In this document: piece by piece, positions 1 through 12,897 of the stretch
Numbering within the stretch: the first letter of the stretch is position 1
Layout: the number at the start of each line of letters is the position of its first letter
DNA from: Carya illinoinensis
Taxonomy: Eukaryota > Streptophyta > Magnoliopsida > Fagales > Juglandaceae
NCBI RefSeq assembly: GCF_018687715.1
Contig: NC_056760.1
Location: forward strand, 36,532,001-36,596,000
Direction: 5' to 3'
Length of the DNA: 64,000 nucleotides
The notes under the pieces: generated by a model
The model's input: the letters and a program-made list of their open reading frames with translations, nothing else
Told to the model about the DNA's origin: nothing
Database searches by the model: none
Translations under genes and position numbers: made by a program

Positions 1-2879
1 TTTCTACCCCTGACAGCCCTTGTCGCCACCAGCAACCAAACAGGCCGCCATCATTCAATCTCCGTGAGCCATCGGTAAGTCCTCTCCTCCGCCTCTTTTT
101 CGCACTGTCACTCTCTCTCTCTCTCTCTTCGACTTCTCCCTCTCCTTCACGTTCTCCTCTACTCGCAGCACCTCTAGTTGCACAAAAAGTGCTGACCACC
201 ACACAGGGTGGCTCCTCCGTGTTCAACCAAGACAGCAAAGGCAAAGCCACAGATTTATCATTATTTCCTCCACGCCATTGCAGTCACAAAGAGCCTCCAT
301 GACCCAGACATTCCCTCCATCTAGCACGGTAGCAGCTGCTTTTCTTGTCTCAAGCCTACGGGCAGCTTCACCATCAACAACCACCCGAGACATTCTCAGC
401 CCCTAGATTTTTTGTATTACCCCTATTTCTCTATCTCTTAGATTAATAAGCACACTTTATTAAATTGTATTGAGCCATGAATGAAGCTTATAAATCTTTA
501 TGATTGTGTTTGGTGTTGGTGCATAAACGATATGAGCAGATTTATATATTAAATGTGTTGGTTTCAATGAACTAAGAAAAGTGATCTAAAGGTTGGGATA
601 TTGTGGAGCCATATGATTGTGTTGGTTTAGTGTATGTTGAGTTAAGTGATAAAGGGGTATGGTACAGATGTATGCTCGGTTGGGATTGTGGAGGTTGGGA
701 AATTGTAAAGCATGATTATAGTATCGATTGAGATTTGTGAAGGTACGTGATTATTTGGCTTTGTGTACATTGAGTTTAAATGGATGATGAATTGAATATG
801 TGTGTTCTATTTATTGTTAATTGGCATATTGATTGAATATAATGATTGTGGGGGTTGGGATTGAAATGGAGTTGTAAGTGAAGCATAGAGATTGTGAAGT
901 ATGGGGTTGTGTTGATTGTTCTATGTGGAGTTTAGTTGGACTTTGTATTGAGTATGTGTCTTGTATGTATTGCCAAGAGACTTATAAATTGAGTAAAGTA
1001 TTTGTAAGTGTTGGATGGACAGATTTTATGCATTTTGAAAGTAATATGAGGTTTATATGATTATAATTTGTGTAATGGGTTTAGTTTATGGGCGCATATT
1101 TATTTAGTTGAAGAGTTGGTAAGATTTTATTTAAATGCAATGGTTTATGAATTTGAATGTACATGAGGACCATGAAGTCCAAGAATTGGACAGATTTGAT
1201 TGTGTTGGGTGTGCTATGCATGAAGAATGGATTGTTTGATGGATTGAGGTTGGGCTCAAGTGATAAATGAATAGCATGTATATTGGTCTTTGTGGTATTC
1301 ATTGGACAGATTTTTGTATAAATATGTCGGTTACGATAAATTATTTGGAAGTGATGTATGGATTGAGAATTTGTTATGGAGTATGCGTGTTTGTGTGAAA
1401 GAAGCTTATTAGTCTTTGTGAATTGTAATTGTGTTGCATTGATGTATATGCGCAATAAGTATGTTAGTATCTTTTATGAATTTAAATTGTGTATATGGAA
1501 GATTGGAGTGGAATGATACGAATCGGTACTAAATAATGAAGTGATGCTGGTTGGGATTTACTTATAGGCTTGTGAGTAATGGTCGGAGATTAAAGTGAAG
1601 CATAGAAGCTCACTTTATTGGTTAGAAATGATGTTAGGCCTTTACGTTCATTGTCTAGGCTTGGGGTTTAAGAAAATGGTTTTGCTTCAAGAATTGAACG
1701 ATGATGTGTTAAATGAAATGGATATTATGAATACCTAGAAGGGTAAGTTTGTACAATTAGAGATGTCATGAAGAAGCATGCGGGGAAATAATTGAAGGAG
1801 ATTAATTGGACAACGACTAGTCTAAGTGGAGAAAGTTTAAATAAGGAACCAATTGGAGGTTAAGGCCATGTGGAAGAGAATGCACTAAGAGTTAGTAGTT
1901 TTATTATGCTAGCTCTAAGCTAAGTTTAAGTTTGTTTTATTATGCTATTTCTAAGCTAAGTTTAAGTTTCTTATGTAAATGAAAAGGGAATATAGGTATG
2001 CATGTAGCTATGTATCTCAGAGCTATTAGATACTGTTAGTATCAGTAATATTACTATAGTTAATCCAGAAATGTTTTGAAGAAAATTAGGTATTAAGCAG
2101 TTTATTTTCTTTTTCCTAGGAAAATAAAGGTTTAAATGTTAAAGAACTATGTGCGATCAGTTCTAGCTGGGTTCTCTGCTTCCATAGTTACCAGTGGGTG
2201 AGTTCCTTGATTTTTTGTGCCATGTTTCTGTCTATGGCATGTGTGTACTACAAACCATAAATATGCATAATGTTTTATTTTAGTATTGTGTTAGCTTGAT
2301 TGTTGATTTTCCCTTATGTGAATCACAGTCTGGGGATGGAATTCATATCTAATCCATTCATATAACATTTTTTAATCATTACTTTCATCAATTTGATTTT
2401 CTTATAACCAAAGCCTGACTCCTTCCCCTTCACTCCCCCCTTTTCTTAATTTTCTTATCTCGTAATATCATTGTCAATATTAATTAAGTCTTCAAAACTC
2501 CTCTATTGACTTTATTCTTGTGTTTTCCTTCTCTCGATTTGCCTGCAGGTATTTCTCAAGTTGAGATATGAGATCACCAAGGTTGAACAGATCTTTGTGG
2601 TGGGGAACTCTGGCAAACATTTTGAGATAATTCTAGTTAAGTGTCTTGGATTACTTGTTTAATTCCAGCATGTTTATAGATGATTTTAGGAAACCACACA
2701 TATACACACAAGTGCACATGTTCCACTTGATCATATCTGGAATAGATCAAAGGTGTTGGATGTATGCCCTTGAAGCATTATGGGCTCTGGCACTAGTGGA
2801 GCATGCTAAAAGGTGTGGTCTTACTCATGATAAATTTTGTGGTTTGGGATTGTATTTGGATTAATGAGAGAGCTGTACA
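1..2879. other. Intergenic region, no gene recognised
   Basis: No coding exon can be defended here. The first 470 bases are relatively C-rich with a CT run near 105-130 and could be an old transposon or a UTR remnant. From about 480 to 1680 the plus strand is strongly enriched in G and T with many TTGTG/GATTG words, and carries only short chance frames. Around 2548-2640, after a TGCAG acceptor-like site, there is a short open stretch that could be an exon relic, but I do not recognise the peptide. Confidence 0.5.
1899..1969. repeat. Two-copy 36-bp tandem duplication
   Basis: A 35-base unit (1899-1933) is repeated one base later (1935-1969) with only a few differences. Both copies contain the words TTATTATGCT and AAGCTAAGTTTAAG. 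It looks like a local slippage duplication with no assigned role. Confidence 0.75.
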
Positions 2880-3222
2880 TGTGTTCTCGTATTTTACAAT
2901 TTTTTTTTAAAATTTTTAAAGGACATTTTGCAGTGATATCCTTCTGTCGCAAATATCTATTTCCCACAATACATATTGACGGTAATAATCTTTTCCCACA
3001 TAAATCAATCGCCGTAAATAATATTTCCTGTGAGAAATATTGCCGCAATGAGCAATTATTTTCAAAATTTTAAAAAAATCTCTTCAACAACAATTTTTGG
3101 GAAACTTTTACAACGGCTGTGTCGTGACACATAAAATTCTTTGGAAATATTTATTTGCGGCGATTTTTAAACATTTTCCGGCTATTTTATGTCAGGACAA
3201 AAGCCCCCTTTTCTTGTACGTA
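2880..3222. mobile_element. CACTA-like transposon end, degenerate
   Basis: The stretch contains repeated short words of the GCGGCGATTTTT / ATCGCCGTAAA type in both orientations, as in subterminal arrays of plant CACTA (En/Spm) elements. It finishes at 3209-3222 with CCCCCTTTTCTTGTA, which resembles the right-terminal CTTTTCTTGTAGTG of that superfamily, with the last bases mutated. No matching CACTACAAG start is seen within a few hundred bases, so this is probably a truncated end. No transposase is present. Confidence 0.4.
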
Positions 3223-4260
3223 AGATTTATCTACAAGAATATGGTTAAAGCTCACATAAGAAATCAAATTTATCAACAAATGTGCTATTTGAGCATATAA
3301 ATGGAATTAATATTTGAAGAACCTGAAAATTTGAAGATCTTAGAATTCAAATATCGGATGAAGACCACGTTATTTGGAATTTTGAAGTTGAAATCACGCC
3401 TCGACTGCAACTTGTATTGATGGCCTATTTGCAGAAAATTAGTTTATATGGTTACTCGTTTAGAGATTGTGATCAGCATATCCATCTTGTGCAAAGAAAG
3501 CCAAAATCAAGTTTCCTAAAACTGCTCCAAAGTTCTGTTAATCGAACAGCTAAATACAAGTCCTAACTCTGTCTGCTATAAGTTGCAGTTATGCTCTTTG
3601 ACATGTTGAACAAGATTTCAATTATCCCCTCCATAAGAACATAAATTTATACAACTTATGGCACAAAAGAAAGCTATGAAAATCAAATTAACTAAGATGA
3701 ACTTCTCAAATAACAAACGTTTCTGACATAGTGTGTATTAAAAAATTCTGGCAGCATGTAAGTTTCTGACACTAGCAACTTCAACTAACAAAAAATGACC
3801 ACTAGATTGTTGAAATTGTTAAAATATGATAAAAAATAAAGCCGGTGACATCATTTAAGAGTAAAAATGATGAAAGATATGCTTTCTATGAGACTAATGT
3901 GAAGACTGCCTCCCTATTTTGTTCAATTGGGTGATTTAGTGTTTAAAGCTCCAGTATTTCTACATCACACAACACCCAATGTTCAAGGTACAATTAGAAC
4001 TGAAACATGAAAAAAAAATTGTCCAGGGTAACTATAACAACCAAGCCTTTTAAGTGATAAGTAACTAAAAAAAGGACATCTAACTATCACTTTTGAGGCC
4101 ACACTAAAGCTAAAGTTTCATGGTGAGTATCAGTCCAAGGTCTAGACACTATATTAAATATAATAGCATAAATCAATTAGTTGAATTTATATAAATATAT
4201 ATAAAGCAATTAAGACTTAAAAAGAAAAGAAAGAGAAGACAAACAGAGCATCACAATGAG

Positions 4261-4366
4261 TTGGTAGTCCCACTGAAAATAAAATAATGGTGCTCATAAG
4301 TTTTCTTTCTCCACGATAACAAGCAAGAATCCCAAACCCAAGGCTTTTACCACCTGAGCCAACCCC
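4261..4366 (-). mobile_element. tRNA-derived SINE-like fragment
   Basis: Read on the minus strand, the segment starts near CCCTAGGGG and continues with TGGCTCAGGTGG (4361 down to 4350), a perfect match to the RNA polymerase III A-box pattern, followed by the AAAAGCCTTGGG typical of plant tRNA-related SINE heads. A clear B-box is not visible, so the copy is truncated or decayed. Family identity is inferred from the head alone. Confidence 0.4.
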
Positions 4367-5032
4367 TAGGGGTTCAAAGGTGGATTCTAGTCTATCATGA
4401 CCATTAATTCAGCAGGAGAGGAGCCAATTATGGCAATCCTTCATTCTGAACAACCAAGGAGATATCAGTATAGGCAAAAGTGCACAAATCCTAGGATCTT
4501 CACTTTGAGATAACTCAACTTGATGCTGACGATTCATGTTAACTAATGGTCCACACAACAAAGCTCAACAGACACTCAAAAACAAAATATTAGCAGATAT
4601 ATTGAAGTGATTAAAGAGCAACATCATCTACCATTTTATTCATAAGTGAAAAGTTTGAAGAATTTGCAAATGAGCTGTTGCTATCTGTTTTATTTGTAAT
4701 ACTAGTAAGTTGCCAAACATTAGATGATAGAGTTGTTGATATCTGGATATATGAATCATAGAACCATGTAAAGCAATTGCAACTGAATTCTAGAGTTAAT
4801 ACAGATAGAAAGTCGATGAATGCACACCTCAGTAGAGATCCATAACCACCCCCAACAAGAAAATTTTCTACACAGGGAGAGCTGTACCAGTGGTTAAAAA
4901 AAGCATATTACAAGTAGAGTTATGCAACTATATCGAGCAAAAGATTTTCGAACAATATGCAACAATAACATATCCAACCTCAAGAAATTATAAGGAGTTA
5001 CATAACAGAATTAGTTCAGAAAACCATAAACA

Positions 5033-5134
5033 AGCATGACAGCCCATTCACATGCTTGTCTATGTATTTGTGAGCATGACAAACCATAGATAATATTTAC
5101 ATATGTATTTATAAGCATGACAGCCCATTCACAT
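5033..5134. repeat. Direct repeat of a 22-bp word, 80 bp apart
   Basis: The same 22 bases, with core AGCATGACAGCCCATTCA, occur at 5033-5054 and 5113-5134. A weaker GAGCATGACA copy lies between them near 5072. This is a small local duplication without evident function. Confidence 0.7.
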
Positions 5135-6230
5135 GTGCACAAATACCTAAGAATAAGACCATTAATGTGGACAAATACCATATTAAAGTAAAACAAAATG
5201 ATCTAGTTTGGAACTTAATCATCTATGCATGCATCATGCTAAAACTATGGGATGAGAAAACCAAGAAGAGGAACACTAGATTGTTAAAACTAATGGTATA
5301 AAGATATATATTGTGTCATTGAGTTTTTCGGGTTTAGTTTTTTTCCCTCCTTGTATAAAAGCATTTGCATCATCTATATTAGTTGAATGTGGTGATCCTT
5401 AAAGAGTTGAGCGTAGGTGCAGTGTCGATTGACAGTATTTTCGCTTTTCTTTTTTTAGATTTGTCGCTATCTCTCTCACTTTATCTTCCATTTTTCAAAT
5501 TTCATACTCGTGCTGTAATATATCATCTCACCTTTTCCAAGCCATATTCTCTCTTATACGAATGTTCTCTTCTAACAAATAAAGTATATCTGCACATATA
5601 AAAAATTCACACCTTGCATCTCCAACTCCCAATTAACATGAAGTAGATACAATAAATATTTTTTTTTTCTATATATGGTAAAGAAAATGATACTCATACA
5701 ACCTTTTTTATAATCATGTTTTAAATGAACGGAATTTTTATAAAATAATTTATAAAAGTAACATTATTTTATAAAAATATCCATATGAGAAAAAGTATTT
5801 CAAATATTTTCAAATATATTAATTTTTGAATTGCATATCTCAATTTCTGAATGGCATATGAGGAAAAGTAACAAGTTTCAGGACATATTATGCTTTCATG
5901 CATCTTTAATTTATAAGTTGCTTATTGCAAAATGACGTTCCCAAAACAAATGGTTACGTATGTTAAAGTAAATAGCAGAATAACTAAAGCTTTCAAAATA
6001 AGAATTATATAAATAATCCTTTAAATATATTTTCTGTAAAAATGATGTTTCGGAAAAATATCAAACCACGCCCAGCACGAGTTAAATCCATGGGCTTTAA
6101 TGGCAATCTTGTAAATATATCCAAAAGCAGGCATTTTCTGAAACCTGAAAAACCTAAATAGAATCAAAGCAACTTAAATCCATGGGATCGGTTGTTGAAG
6201 GAGAAACGTGTTTTGCTGGACAGTGGTATT

Positions 6231-7113
6231 TAGGGCTGTAAAACGGTCGGTCCGGACTGGAAAAACAGACCGGACCGATCGATTTGGTCTGGTCCGGACC
6301 GGACCGAAAAATATAAGGTTAGGATTCGGTCCATGATACCTTGGACCGAACTAGTTTGGTCCGGTCCACGGTCCATGATTCCACGGACTGAAGTGGACCG
6401 GACCGACTGAATTAAAAATATATATTTTTATTTTATATATATATATTATTTCATATAATTAATTATGTAATTTTCATCTAATCTATTCCCATTTATAATA
6501 TAAAATTTTAAATATGTAATTACAAAATAATATTCTATTAATTAAGTAGTGTATATTATCAATCAATTATAACCAATTCACCATTAACTAATTACTAACA
6601 TCTACATTTATATCTAATTAAAGTTATTAGATAAATGTTTTGTAAAATACCTAAATTGTAAGTAAATATAAAACAATTGGTAAATTATAAATTAACTAAC
6701 CTAATATGAATTCCCCATTATGTATATATGTATATAGTATATATATATATATATATTATGATTTATATATAAATATAATTTATAATTTAGAATATGTATT
6801 ATGTATGTATATATAATTTATAATATGTATCATTGACCATATAAAATTTCTTTTTAATGAGTTAGTTGCATAATCTACATTAATAATTTACTTAATTTTA
6901 ATTTAGTAATTTAAATAAAATGTTTAATTGATTTATTTAGAAAAAAAAAAAGAATAATTGGATCAGACCAAATGGACCGATCGAATGGGACCGGACCGAA
7001 TGGACCGACTAGATGTTTGGTCCGATCCGGTCCGGAAAAATGATAAACCGAAAAAATGATGGACCGAATCGAACTGGACCAAAACCGACCGGACCGGACC
7101 GTTTTCACCCCTA
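6231..7113. mobile_element. Non-autonomous hAT-like element, 883 bp
   Basis: The ends are inverted: TAGGGCTGTAAAACGGTC at the left and, on the opposite strand, TAGGGGTGAAAACGGTCC at the right. It is flanked by a perfect 8-bp target duplication GTGGTATT (6223-6230 and 7114-7121), the size expected of hAT transposition. Both subterminal regions, about 150 bases each, are dense in GGTCCGG/CCGGACC palindromic words that can pair with one another. The middle is very AT-rich and has no transposase frame, so movement would need an enzyme in trans. Confidence 0.85.
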
Positions 7114-7121
7114 GTGGTATT

Positions 7122-8136
7122 CGACGTAAAGCAGCTAATCATCTGTGAAGGAGATAAAAGAAAAGAAAAGGGCGAGAAGAAGACAGAGTTGGTGTAGGTG
7201 AGAAATGAGTGGGAGATTTGGTGAGATGCTGTCAGGGGAAAGAATCCAAAATAAAGAAAAGATTTACGAAAAGGCACGGCGTAGATAAGGGATCAAAGGA
7301 GAAAAGAAAGAGAAAAATGATACTCGCTGAAAACAATCAAACAAACGTGAGTCACCTAAACCTTGTTATTTTATTTTATTTACGTTCTTTTTAATATATC
7401 TTACTTTCATTTATTTTCCATAGAAGTCTTTGACGGGTTGGGTCAGTGCAGAGTTCCATTCTTGTCGACAGAGTTCTTTTAAAAAGTAAAGACCAAATAA
7501 TACGTCGAGGCTCTGTTTCTTGCCCAATCATATACACAAGTCAATGAGTCGTCGCATGCATTATTAATATACATAAGTCTTGAGGGTCTATTTCTAAGAA
7601 ACTAATACATAAATATAATTAAGAAAAGACTTGCGGAAAGACACGGTGAAGATAAGGGATGAGAGGAGAAAAGTCTCCACGTCCATCAAAGTCTTTGACG
7701 AGGTCAGTGCAGAATTCATTCATTCAATTATTGTTTGATTCCCCGGTCAGCTCCAGACCAAATAATTATTACTTCAAGCAATAATTTTTCCAATCGCATA
7801 GTTAATTGAACACTTATTCATTTATGATCCAACGTATAGCATAGTTATTAGAAATTTAAATAATTTTTAAAAGTTACAGAATTTTAAAAGTAAAAAACAC
7901 TTGGCTTTAATTTATTCATGTCGTTAAAATGCATTAATATACTTTAAATTCATTTAGAAAACAATAATTAAGAGCAATTCCCCAATTGGGCCTGTCCACG
8001 TTGCCGTTATAATTAATACATGAATATATATAGTCAATGAGTCGTCGCATGCATTAATATACACAAGTCTTGAGGGAAATTATATTAGTCATCATGAACA
8101 TATATATATGGTACTAATAGGTCATTACTCATAAAA
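7122..8136 (+). other. Upstream region of the receptor kinase pseudogene
   Basis: No gene is present. The sequence is the relict promoter/5' flank of the pseudogene that follows. Blocks at 7203-7340, 7430-7580 and 8030-8136 match blocks at 32655-32770, 33025-33100 and 38375-38635. Short words recur within it, for example CAATGAGTCGTCGCATGCATT near 7543 and 8035, showing an internal duplication. The site equivalent to the retrotransposon insertion of the other copy is empty here (near 7497-7502). Confidence 0.7.
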
Positions 8137-11100
8137 ATGGCAGCCTCCTCCGTTTTCATTTCCAATATACCGATAGTAGCATGGGCTATCTGGTCTTTTT
8201 ATGCGGAAAGTGTTTGGATAATGCACTTCATCAGCTTGTTAACGTTGCAGTAGCATCTGGATCAATATCTGCCCTTCAACTTGAACAAGCCAAGGCTTTG
8301 CAGCAGACTGGGTGGTGGCCATCCAATAGTAATATTTCAAGTGCTTGCGACTGGAATGGTATTACTTGCAATGCTGGTGGAAGCGTCACAAACATCGTTA
8401 GATTTAATCGAAGTTTGAAAGGTCAGTTGAAACTCAACTTCTCTTTCTTCCCAAATTTAGTCACTCTTGATCTTGGTTGGAACAACCTTACAGGGCTCAT
8501 CCCACTTGAGATAGGGATGCTAAAAAATCTGATTTATTTATACCTTTCTGGAAACATGCTTGTTGGTCCAATCCCAACCACTCTGGGTCATCTAACTAAT
8601 TTGAGATTTTTAGATCTTGCTCAGAATAAAATTAATGGATCCATTCCCCCCGAAATAGGGATGCTGAAAAATCTAATCCATTTATCCATTTATTCGAACA
8701 TGCTTGTCGGTCCAATCCCTTCCACAATTAGTCATTTAACTAATTTGGAATTTTTGGACCTTAGTCAAAATCAAATCCATGGATCCATTCCCCACGAAAT
8801 AGGGATGCTGAAAAATCTGACCAATTTATATCTTGATTGGAACATGCTTATCGGTCCAATCCCTTCCACAATTGGTCATTTAACTAATTTGGAATATTTG
8901 AACCTTCATTCAAACATGCTCGTCGGTCCAATCCCTATCACCTAGGATAATTTAACTGATTTGAAATATTTAGACCTTAGTGTAAACAACTTAACTGGAA
9001 GCAATCTCTATCACGAGCATAACCTTCATTGGGTGACATATGTTAACCTTAGTCACAACTTTTTGAGCGAAGAAATACCAGTTGCGCTTGGGAGTATTGC
9101 ACTAGTACGCCATCTCCGGAGTTTGGACCTTAGCTTCAATAATTTTACAGGCAACATTCCCTCTTCCCTTATTGAAATACATGCACTCAACTTGTCACAC
9201 AATTCTTTGAAGGGTCAAATTCCAGATGGTTTTGATAAGCATCATAAATCCTACACATTAATTGGCAATAGGGATTTATGCGGTCAATTCAAGATTTTCC
9301 CTCCATGTCCCAAAAGCAAAAAATCAATCGCAACCAAAATAGAAATTTTTGCTCCCATCACCACTTTCCTCATATTCCTAGTTATTGGAGGTATTCTCTT
9401 GTCTCGTTGTGTGTTCAAAGAAAATCAACTTGAGTTAAGAGAATCTAAGAATGGAAACATATTCTCGATATGGAATTATGATAGACATATTGCATATGAA
9501 GACATCATTGAAGCAACCGAGGATTTTGACATCAAATATTACATTGGAACAGGTGGTTATGGTAGCGTTTACAAAGCTAAATTACCAAGCGGAAATGTGG
9601 TTGCCTTAAAGAAGCTTCATCAGAGAGAGGCTGAGAATCCTATTTTCTTTAGGAGTTTTATGAATGAGGTAAGGGTGTTAACAAAGATTCGATATCGAAA
9701 TATTGTGAAGCTGCGTGGGTTTTGTGTACATAAAGGATGCAAATTTTAAATTTATGAGTACATGGAAAGGGGAAGCCTATTTTGTATCCTAAGAAATGTT
9801 GATGAAGCTAAGGAACTAGATTGGAGCAAGAGGGTAAACATCATCAAAGGCGCAGCACACGCCTTATCTTACATGCATCATGCATGCATCCCAGCAATTG
9901 TTCATAGAGATATATCATCAAACAACATTTTGCTAAACTTCGAGTTCCAAGGTTTTATCTCTGACTTTGGAACTGCTAAACTCCTTGATCCTGACTCTTC
10001 CAATCAAACATTAGTTGCTGGCACTTATGGTTATATTGCCCCAGGTATATTGTTAATTGGTTATTTTTACTCCAACAATGTCATTTAAATTATTTAATTA
10101 AGAATATCGAATATAATTATTCCATTAGTCATGTATCTAAACAATTTTCAAGTTTATTTTTCTTTACTATTTTTTTCTTTGTCAAATTTACAATTTATGA
10201 ATCATTAACACCAATTAAGCTAAAAGGATATTAAGTTGACAAAACTAAAAAAACATTTAACATAATCTAAAATCCCAATAATCTAAAATTATAAATTTAA
10301 TTAGATATTTTTGTTCTTCATTTAAATGTTTTGCACAATCGCATATATTATTTAATAATAATACATTTGGAGAGTGGATAATGAGACTATATAGGAATAG
10401 TTTTCAATTAGCAATAATATAATAATATATAGAGTAGCTTCCTATAATCAAAGTTTGAAGATTTAATTTTTTTTTTCAAATTTATAAATTTTTTAGATTC
10501 AACTTATATCCTCTACAACTCATTTTTGTGAACTTTTTTTTTATTTTTCAGAATATTATATAATGAAGTTATCACAACTTTGTAGTCTTTTGCTTTAAAA
10601 GACTTATATTTTAAAAACTAAAGATTAGATGTATTACTGTTCATTTAATAAGCTTGACCGAATTATATATTATTTAATTTTTATATAATAATATAATTGA
10701 TCAAGTGATGACGTCACTTTATAAATAGACATCAGATATTTAAATAATATGCCATTTTCATTTAATAATATCACTTCCTAAAAAAATAATATATTTAATT
10801 AGATATATTATTTTCAATTTATAAATCCAATCAATATTTATAGTGGAGTGGTTGAGAACTTGAGGGCGTGGCTTCGTATGAGTAAAAATTTATGCTTTGA
10901 AGGTTATATAGAGCATATAGTTTAAATAAAATTAATAAATATTGATATATTCGGCTCTTTTCAGTGCCACCTATAAATTCCAAAATTAATACGAGAAGCC
11001 ATGTTGAACAAATGGCTCAAAAAATACTATTGACCATTACTGTTTGCATGGAATCCTGCACAATTGCAAACACTCCTTTTAAAAGGTATTGACCGTATTT

Positions 11101-11818
11101 AGTTATCCTCATCGTTTTTTTCTTTCTGTACAGAGTTTGCTTACACAATGACAGTCACTGAAAAATGTGATGTATATAGCTTTGGAGTTAGGGCTGTAAA
11201 TAAACCAGTCTGTTCGATAGCTCGCTCGGTACTCGCTCAGTTAAATTCGAATCGAACTCGACTCGTGAAAAAAAAAAGCTCGTTCGTTAAAGCAGATGCT
11301 CGCTCAATTTGTAAATGATACATACTCGACAAAACTCGACTCGACTAGACTAAGGCTCGTTTAGGCTCGCTCGTTTATGCTCGAGTCGACTCGCTAGCTC
11401 GACTCGATTAAAATTCATTCATATATTAATAAATATATACATACACCTATGCATGTATATATGTATTAGCTAATAATATAAGCATACCACTTTTATAATT
11501 AAATATATAATATGTATTCTAATTACTTATGTCTATATAGTAAATATACTACATAGGTATATTTTATAATTTGTATAATAATTAGTTGATAAAATTTAAT
11601 AATTTCATATACTAGTATGTGGAAACCATATATGAAATATTGAAATAGATATATTCTATCATATTAAGTATATGTATTAATAATATATGTAGGCATATAA
11701 TATATTGTTATTTTGGATAAATATCAACTAGTTAGATATTAATTATTTATAAATTTTTTAAAATTTTATAATTTAATAGAGGTTCTACTTGTTAATTGTA
11801 TAAATTTAATATTAATTC

Positions 11819-11853
<35 letters not shown>

Positions 11854-12442
11854 TTTTATTAATTATTAAATCTTATTAAAAATAATAATTCAAGTTCGAG
11901 CTCGAGCTCGAGCTCGACTCGACTCGAACTCGTTTGTGGGACGAACTCGAGCTCGAGCTCGAGTTAAGATTTCAAGTTATTGAGTCGAGCTCGAACAAAG
12001 AATTAAAAAAAATCTCGAGCTCGGGCTCAAGCTCGAGCTCGAGTATTTTGAGTCGAGCTCGAGTTCGACAAGCCAAAGCTCGGCTCGACTCGACTCGATT
12101 ACAGCCCTATTTGGAGTGGTGGCACTAGAAGTATTAATGGGAAGGCATCCAGGAGAACTCTTGTCCTCATTATCATAATCTTAAAACATGATGCTAAATG
12201 AAATATTAGACCAACGCCTGCCACCTCCAAATCGTCTAATTGGACAGGATATTTTGCTCATTGCTACAATAGCATTTGCATGCCTTCATACTTAGCCAAA
12301 GTCTCGACCTACAATGAAATGTGTGTCACAAGAATTTCTCTCTTGCAAAAAGCTGAATGTCATACCTTTGACTACGGTTTCACTCCCGCAACTGAGGAAA
12401 CAAGCAACATATATTGTTGGATCAGGGTTTGCTTATTGTTAG
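8137..12442 (+). pseudogene. MIK2-like LRR receptor kinase pseudogene
   Basis: This is the decayed paralogue of the intact gene at 38636-42525. The start ATG (8137) matches, but a one-base loss near 8193 (GGTC against GGTTC) shifts the frame in the signal region. After that the LRR frame runs from about 8181 to an in-frame TAG at 8943. LRR end, transmembrane segment and kinase start continue in the same frame from 8946 to a TAA at 9747, and the kinase then continues to the splice donor at 10045. Kinase landmarks ([19 protein letters not shown]) are still readable. The intron is 10045-11133. Exon 2 (from 11134) is split by an hAT-like element (11189-12109) and carries further stops, for example TCATAATCTTAA near 12173 and ACTTAG near 12290. 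The LRR block is also shorter than in the intact copy. It is not expected to give a working receptor. Confidence 0.92.
11189..12109. mobile_element. Non-autonomous hAT-like element in kinase exon 2
   Basis: The termini are TAGGGCTGTAAAT at the left and GATTACAGCCCTA at the right, an inverted repeat of about 11 bases. The 8-bp target duplication TTTGGAGT is perfect (11181-11188 and 12110-12117), and the intact paralogue carries that octamer only once (42187-42194), so the empty site is known. Subterminal zones are arrays of CGAGCT/CTCGAG/ACTCG words, and the core is AT-rich with an (ATTT)n run at 11820-11856. No transposase is encoded. The open frame at 11934-12128 only reflects the CTCGAG repeats. 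The left end resembles that of the 6231-7113 element. Confidence 0.92.
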
Positions 12443-12737
12443 GGTGTTTTGTGTGTTTTCAATGTGTCATTTACATTTCTTCGTCTTTTTTCAAGAAAAA
12501 TATTATTTGTAAGTATTCCAAATCACCCCATAAACATGAAGTACCCACTTTTCAAAGTTGGAAGCGGCTGAAATAGAATGGGGCCGGTGTGTTTGTATGA
12601 GATAAGTGTGCAAATATAAAGTAGAAGTGAATTAAGTAAAATCTCATAGAGAATTTCAGCAAATTCATAATTTTTTTTATCATGAACAGCAGACTTTTCA
12701 AAATATCTTTGATATCAAGATCATCCCCAACTTCTTT

Positions 12738-12897
12738 GGTCAGACATTTGGTTTGCTCTCCAATGGTCACCAGTTCAAGTCCCCTCAGGGCCACTGGATG
12801 TTTAATTGGCCATTAACTTCACGGATCCGTGGGATTAGTCGAGGTGCACGTAAGCTAACCCAGACACCCATGAAAATAAATAAATAAATAAATAAAA
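12738..12897 (+). mobile_element. SINE-like insertion with AAATA tail
   Basis: The copy B flank lacks this segment: the paralogues match up to CATCCCC(A)A/GCTT and resume at TTGAATGGAGTC. Inside is CAGTTCAAGTCCCC (12771-12784), a good polymerase III B-box. It is followed by a body containing GGATCCGTGGGATTAGTCGAGG and GTAAGCTAACCC, a layout I associate with common dicot SINEs, and by an (AAATA/AATA)n tail. The head is poorly preserved. Exact ends are uncertain by about ten bases. Confidence 0.55.

Larger units (their letters stand above)
3223..5979. other. AT-rich intergenic region
   Basis: No open frame of coding character is present. The stretch is unique-looking AT-rich DNA apart from a SINE-like segment (4261-4366) and a short duplicated word (5033-5134). 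The short frame near 5383-5601 lies in CT-rich sequence and looks fortuitous. Confidence 0.6.

Noticed and set aside
2821..3300. Overlapping frames 2821-3048, 2837-3073 and 3097-3300
   Set aside because: They fall in the CACTA-like subterminal region, on both strands, with no domain.
11934..12128. Frame with Glu-Leu repeats
   Set aside because: Direct translation of the CGAGCT array of the hAT-like element; no protein evidence.
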